DNA of 64,000 nt from Sipunculus nudus (Eukaryota; Annelida; Sipuncula; Golfingiida; Sipunculidae). Shown here piece after piece: positions 57,925-64,000 of the stretch. Under the pieces are notes generated by a model. That model made no database searches. It saw only the letters and a list, made by a program, of their open reading frames with translations, and was not told where the DNA came from. Position 1 is the first letter of the stretch, and each line of letters starts with the position of its first letter. The translations under genes and the position numbers were made by a program. Where the stretch lies: NCBI GenBank assembly GCA_026874595.1, contig CM049306.1, positions 109,596,142 to 109,660,141 on the forward strand, in the 5' to 3' direction.

Positions 57925-58761
57925 CACCGTTCTCTTTTGTTCACAAAGGTCTCATTTTGAAATAGTGAAACAGGAAGTTTAAAAATTAAATACATCCGTT
58001 ATATGGGAAATTTTATTGACTGAAATTGCATCCGTTATCACATGGTATACTCTTTACTCGCTGCCCTTATTAAATTAAAACTTAAACTTTTGACGTCTAA
58101 CAATGCGTTTAAGGCATTTCTTTCTGAACATGCAGAAAGGTATGGAAAAAATGTGTGTGTATGTATATGTGTATGTATCTATGTTTGTATGTATGTATGT
58201 ACGTATGTATACGATGGTAATCGGACAAATCACAAAAATGTTGACCGAGGTATTGATACAGAAATAATGTCATCAACCCTTATCGGTCTCCTCTTCATAG
58301 GAAAGGCATTATTTGAAAAAAAATTGAATTAAATTTAAACAATAGAAATATATGACTTGAAAATAATTTTGGGGGAGAACTTTACCATTACATTAAAAGG
58401 GGAAGGGGTGGGGTTATCAATAACTGTACAGTACAGGAAATTACGTTTTTGAATCTATCCTTTTTTATTAAAATCTAATTCTATAGCCATATTCATGAAT
58501 ATATATCTATATATATAAAATATTTATTCAAAATTTATTTATTTAAATCAAGTGCTATTGTATTTTTATATAAGCGTATTTGTCTCCAACAATTTTACGA
58601 CTGATTTCTCCCTTGAATGTTGACAGGTTTTTGTGAGAGTGTGTTTTAGTTTCACTTACGAGTGAGTGTGAACCTTTATCGTGTCGTCATCTTCCCCGGC
58701 ATCCTCTTTGATACATCATCGTACACACACTAACACTCACGCACACCTAGACACGTATAAT
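56291..58761. other. Intergenic, no gene recognised
   Basis: Holds an (AT)n tract (57841-57921), a TATG/TGTA-rich stretch (58155-58215) and no recognisable exon. ORFs 56445-56786 and 58042-58332 show no family motif. Confidence 0.55.
57841..57921. repeat. (AT)n microsatellite
   Basis: About 80 bp of AT alternation with one C interruption. Confidence 0.9.
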
Positions 58762-60197
58762 CAGTGATTTACGAGGCGTTCTGCCCGGTTAATCACAGCA
58801 AGCACAGACAGCAGTAAGTCACCGAGCAGGACGCCTCGTTAGTCACTGCACGCACATACAGCATTATGTCACCGGGCCGGACGCCTCGTTAATCACTGCA
58901 CGCACAGACAGCATTATGTCACCGAGCAAAACGCCTTGTTAAACACTGCACGCACAGACAGCATTATGTCACCGAGCAAAACGCCTCGTTAAACACTGCA
59001 CGCACATACAGCATTATGTCACCGGGCAGGACCCCTTGTTAATCACTGCACGCACAGACAGCATTGTGTCACCGAGCAGGACGCCTCGTTAATCACTGCA
59101 AGCACAGACAACATTATGTCACCGGGCAAAACGCCTCGTTAAACACTGCAAGCACAGACAGCATTATGTCACCAAGGAGGACGCCTCGTTAATCACTGGA
59201 AGCACAGACAACATTATGTCACCGAGCAGGACGCCTCGTTAATCACTGCAAGCACAGACAGCATTATGTCACCGACCAGGGCGCCTCGTGAATCACTGCA
59301 AGCACACACAACATTATATCACCGAACAGGACGCCTCGTTAATCAATGCACGCACAGACAACATTAATTCACCAAAACGGACGCCTCGTTAATCACTGCA
59401 CGCAGAGACAACATTATTTCACCGAGCCGGACGCCTCGTTAATCACTGCAAGCACTTAAATCATTATGTCACCGACCAGGACGCCTCGTTAATCACTGCA
59501 AGCACATACAGCATTATGTCAACGACCAGGGCGCCTCGTGAATCACTGCAAGCACACACAACATTATATCACCGAACAGGACGCCTCGTTAATCAATGCA
59601 CGCACAGACAACATTAATTCACCAAAACGGACGCCTCGTTAATCACTGCACGCAGAGACAACATTATTTCACCGAGCCGGACGCCTCGTTAATCACTGCA
59701 AGCACTGAAATCATTATGTCACCGACCAGGACGCCTCGTTAATCACTGCAAGCACATACAGCATTATGTCACCGACCAGGACGCCTAGTGAATCACTGCA
59801 CGCACAGACAACATTATGTCACTGAGCAGGACGCCTCGTTAATCACTGCAAGCACGGACAACATAATGTCACCGACCAGGACGCCTCGTTAATCACTGCA
59901 AGCACATACAGCATTATGTCACCGACCAGGACGCCTAGTGAATCACTGCACGCACAGACAACATTATGTCACTGAGCAGGACGCCTCGTTAATCACTGCA
60001 AGCACGGACAACATTATGTCACCGACCAGGACGCCTCGTTAATCACTGCAAGCACATACAGCATTATGTCACCGACCAGGACGCCTAGTGAATCACTGCA
60101 CGCACAGACAACATTATGTCACTGAGCAGGACGCCTCGTTAAACACTGCAAGCACAGACAGCATTATGTCACCAAGGAGGACGCCTCGTTAATCACT
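58762..60197 (+). repeat. 50-bp satellite, left arm (about 28 units)
   Basis: Unit ACGCCTCGTTAATCACTGCA, then AGCACAGACAGCATTATGTC, then ACCGAGCAGG. The first 27 bases (58762-58788) are in the opposite orientation. Higher-order copies: a five-unit block at 59281 recurs at 59531, and a three-unit block with GCCTAGTG recurs at 59781, 59931 and 60081. Confidence 0.95.
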
Positions 60198-60220
60198 GCA
60201 AGTGATTAACGAGGCGTCCT
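60178..60220. repeat. Centre of the inverted satellite (palindrome)
   Basis: AGGACGCCTCGTTAATCACT, then GCA, then AGTGATTAACGAGGCGTCCT: 20-base perfect arms around a 3-base spacer at 60198-60200. The arms continue as imperfect inverted repeats for over 1.4 kb. Confidence 0.95.
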
Positions 60221-61905
60221 GGTCGGTGACACAATGCTGTCTGTGCGTGCAGTGATTAACAAGGGGTCCTGCCCGGTGACATAATGCTGTATGTGCGTGC
60301 AGTGTTTAACGAGGCGTTTTGCTCGGTGACATAATGCTGTCTGTGCGTGCAGTGATTAACGAGGCGTACTGCTCGGTGACATAATGTTGTCTGTGCTTGC
60401 AGTGATTAACGAGGCGTACTGCTCGGTGACATAATGTTGTCTGTGCTTGCAGTGATTAACGAGGCGTCCTGCTCGGTGAATTAATGTTGTCTGTGCTTGC
60501 AGTGATTAACGAGGCGTCCTGTTCGGTGACATAATGTTGTCTGTGCTTGCAGTGATTGACGAGGCGTCCTGCTCGGTGACATAATGTTGTCTGTGCTTGC
60601 AGTGATTAACGAGGCGTACTGCTCGGTGACATAATGTTCTCTGTGCTTGCAGTGATTAACGAGGCGTCCTGCTCAGTGAATTAATGTTGTCTGTGCTTGC
60701 AGTGATTAACGAGGCGTCCTGCTCGGTGACATAATGCTGTCTATGCGTGCAGTGTTTAACGAGGCGTCCTGCTCGGTGAATTAATGTTGTCTGTGCTTGC
60801 AGTGATTAACGAGGCGTCCTGCTCGGTGACATAATGTTGTCTGTGCTTGCAGTGATTAACGAGGCGTCCTGCTCGGTGACATAATGTTGTCTGTGCTTGC
60901 AGTGATTAACGAGGCGTCCTGCTCGGTGACATAATGCTGTCTGTGCGTGCAGTGTTTAACGAGGCGTCCTGCTCGTTGAATTAATGTTGTCTGTGCTTGT
61001 AGTGATTAACGAGGCGTCCTGCTCGGTGACATAATGTTGTCTGTGCTTGCAGTGATTAACGAGGCGTCCTGCTCGGTGACATAATGCTGTCTGTGCGTGC
61101 AGTGTTTAACGAGGCGTCCTGCTCGGTGAATTAATGTTGTCTGTGCTTGCAGTGATTAACGAGGCGTCCTGCTCGGTGACATAATGTTGTCTGTGCTTGC
61201 AGTGATTAACGAGGCGTCCTGCTCGGTGACATAATGCTGTCTGTGCGTGCAGTGTTTAACGAGGCGTCCTGCTCGGTGAATTAATGCTGTCTGTGCTTGC
61301 AGTGATTAACGAGGCGTACTGCTCGGTGACATAATGTTGTCTGTGCTTGCAGTGATTAACGAGGCGTCCTGCTCGGTGAATTAATGTTGTCTGTGCTTGC
61401 AGTGATTAACGAGACGTCCTGTTCGGTGACATAATGTTGTCTGTGCTTGCAGTGATTGACGAGGCGTCCTGCTCGGTGACATGATGTTGTCTGTGCTTGC
61501 AGTGATTAACGAGGCGTACTGCTCGGTGACATAATGTTGTCTGTGCTTGCAGTGTTTAACGAGGCGTCCTGCTCGGTGATTTAATGTTGTCTGTGCTTGC
61601 AGTGATTAACGAGGCGTCCTGCTCGGTGAATTAATGTTGTCTGTGCTTGCAGTGATTAACGAGGCGTACTGCTCGGTGACATAATGTTGTCTGTGCTTGC
61701 AGTGATTAAGGAGGCGTACTGCTCGGTGACATAATGTTGTCTGTGCTTGCAGTGATTAACGAGGCGTACTGCTCGGTGACATAATGTTGTCTGTGCTTGC
61801 AGTGATTAACGAGGCGTCCTGCTCGGTGAATTAATGTTGTCTGTGCTTGCAGTGATTAACGAGGCGTCCTGCTCGGTGACATAATTTGTCTGTGCGTGCA
61901 AACGA
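60201..61905 (-). repeat. 50-bp satellite, right arm, inverted (about 34 units)
   Basis: The same 50-bp unit as the left arm, on the opposite strand: AGTGATTAACGAGGCGTCCT, then GCTCGGTGACATAATGTTGT, then CTGTGCTTGC. Variant units with GTGAATTAATG recur at multiples of 50 bp, often 150. Confidence 0.95.
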
Positions 61906-63962
61906 ATGGATGACAGGTATGCTGCGGTTTACTGCTCATTTTATCGCAAATGTCTATGCAAACCCTCGAGGGTCTTAATTAATTAACCTGGAGCTACATG
62001 TAATATATATATATATGTATAATATGTAATGTAATATATATTGGTATGTGCGAATATGTGCGAGACCTACGCACATGCACATGTTGGTGTTTTTTTCGCC
62101 GAAATAAACCACCACTTATAATGGTTATACGTCCCTTGATGCGTCAATAGGAACCAAAATAGCAAGATTATACTTCTGAAAGAGATGCCAGTGATCGGTT
62201 TAGCCTCCTTCAGGGTCATTATACACAGCAAATACGCTGTAACCACTCAGCCCCTGCCCCACCTCGTTTATCACACATAAAGCCGTGTTTATATCTCATA
62301 AAGAGCAACATGTGGTTCCAAAAATAAAAATCTTGATCTTCTCAGCGCTGTGATTAATGAGGCATCGTGCTCAATAGCAGCGCCCAACATCTGGTCGGCT
62401 GTCGGAGGGACAAGCCAAAAAAAATCTTGGCAGCCCTGCCCGGATCTGCCAAAAATTAAATAAATCTGGAGCTGATCCCTGGCTCCCCGCCACCTTTGTC
62501 TGTGGTCTTTGGATGGGGGCCGTCTCCAGGAAGCGGGATGACAATAGATATGTATATATCATAATACAACATTGTACATGCAGTGTATGTACTGCGGCGC
62601 CACTTCTCGTGCCAACCCCTCACGGTTATTCGGAGGTACATATCATATACTACACCTGACTGCGTGCCGTTGTTGGGCTATATACCATATGGATTGAAGT
62701 ATCTGCAAATATGTTTTAATTCTTTGTTCCCCTCGAGAAGAATGCGGAATATGAATTGGCAACAAATGTGCAAATGGGTGTATCAAATACCATCTTCGCG
62801 CCTAAAGAGGGCTATTCAGTTTAATCTGCACTTTTATCTTGGATGTTATGAAGCGTTAGTGATCACATACACACAAAGCTTTGAACCACATTTCTCCCAG
62901 GCTGTATTTTTCTTATATACAGAAAATGAACAGGGCACAAATGTTTAAGAAATGGTTACATTACAATCAAATTTCAATAATGACAGCCATCCCTGAAGCC
63001 AAACATTGTTATTCCTCTGTCTAGTTCTTCCTTACGGTTTAGCATTTTATGACTAGACAGGAAAAACACTGCATTTATTAAACCGTCATTACCCGGGTGT
63101 TCTAGAGAGGTTAGACCTGGGGAACATTCAGACAGCGTCCAGGAAATCAGGCAACATAAATCCGTGGCGATAAATTCAAATGTTTGTCAGGGGTAGAGCA
63201 CAGGACTCAAAGCTGGAAGGTTATACACACCCGGGACCGGAAGGTGCGGTATACACCAGGTCAGCAGTTAGAGGCGGTTAGCTCTACCGAAACAAATAAT
63301 AAAAATAATGTATGTCAAATCTCATAAGATATCATGTATCATTAACTGATTGGAAAAGTTTCACGTATCGATGATGTAATTATAAATTGTTTTAAGCATG
63401 GTGACTATTAATTATAACTGTACTACCCCCAAAGTGATGCAGGTTTACGAATGTTCGCCTCTATAAGCATGCACTATGATCGAAAATTTTTAACGGGACA
63501 TGAGGACTGTCGCCCACACACCATGCTCGTGTCCTTGACGACTTCCCGGTCTGCCACATCTACCAGTTGTTCATCCTACATAATTAACGTAGCAACATTT
63601 GTGGTGATTGTGTACTATTTATTTGACCGGATTTGTCCCGCATCTACCCACCCCTTGCCTTACCGTGCTTTCAAGCCGCAATTTTGCGTCTGGCGTTAAC
63701 GGAACACGTGACTTTGTCGTATGCTTCAAGGTTGAAGCCTTTACGTCTGAAAGAATGAGAGTCATCAGACGCCCACTCATACAGACACACATATCACGCA
63801 TCACGGGCACCTACTATACAAAAAGAAGCATATCTTTGTTGCGAATATCCACTTGCGGTTTGACTGATTTGTTGAATAGTTTACTAATTGACTTGAGATC
63901 CCCCCCCCCCCAAAATAAAATATATATGACTGTTACCGTCATGCTGACTGAAATTTGTAAAG

Positions 63963-63965
<3 letters not shown>
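61906..63965. other. Intergenic, no gene recognised
   Basis: No recognisable gene. It includes a lone decayed monomer of the 50-bp satellite at 62351-62375 (TGATTAATGAGGCATCGTGC). ORF 62583-62948 (121 codons) shows no motif I know. Confidence 0.55.

Positions 63966-64000
<35 letters not shown>
63966..64000. repeat. (AT)n microsatellite, running off the window
   Basis: Pure AT alternation to the last base. Confidence 0.9.

Noticed and set aside
62583-62948. 121-codon ORF
   Set aside because: No recognisable motif, unremarkable length for AT-moderate DNA, and no splice or promoter context.
63184-63250. tRNA-like stretch (GGGGTAGAGCACAGGACTC)
   Set aside because: Box A-like words are present but no consistent cloverleaf or TTCGA-type box B; at most a SINE fragment.

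Overview
This is eukaryotic, animal-type DNA: AT-rich, intron-rich and dense in minisatellites. It carries one gene I can reconstruct with confidence, a delta-type phosphoinositide-specific phospholipase C (PLC-delta) on the + strand. Twenty-one coding exons between 12115 and 38092 join with consistent reading phase and usable GT/AG junctions into an 802-residue protein. Its domain order is PH, EF-hands, catalytic X, acidic linker, catalytic Y, C2. The intron density, the repeat style and the hAT-type mini-transposon fit an invertebrate, perhaps a lophotrochozoan such as a mollusc, but the sequence alone does not fix the phylum.

Layout. 1-12 kb: gene-poor upstream DNA with a 460-bp hAT-like MITE (1782-2241, 8-bp target duplication), a 46-bp satellite (about 3.9-6.17 kb, about 49 units, nearly every unit with CAGCTG), and four or five diverged tandem copies of a roughly 325-bp element (6.45-7.83 kb), four of which carry a CTCF-like motif. 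12.1-38.1 kb: the PLC-delta gene, with a poly(A) signal at 38632. 38.7-64 kb: no recognisable gene. This part holds a 52-bp array (41.1-41.9 kb), a composite 31/30-bp satellite (44.4-48.8 kb), a (CT)n tract inside a duplicated segment (50.25 kb), a 2.3-kb purine-only-like array (54-56.3 kb), and a 50-bp satellite arranged as a large inverted repeat with its centre at 60199 (58.76-61.9 kb). Satellites make up roughly a third of the window.

The most unusual signal is inside the gene. Several introns hold tandem arrays whose repeat unit contains the neighbouring exon edge with its splice site. Intron 17 has about 100 units of 55 bp, each repeating the last exon-17 codons plus the donor. Intron 9 has about 15 units of 44 bp, each repeating the exon-10 acceptor and first codons. 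Intron 8 has three 47-bp decoy acceptors, intron 3 has two or three 64-bp copies of the exon-4 start, and intron 15 shows a weaker donor-side case. The gene therefore has to be spliced through long runs of near-perfect decoy sites, most of which would bring in an early stop codon. This looks like repeated tandem duplication seeded on exon-intron boundaries.
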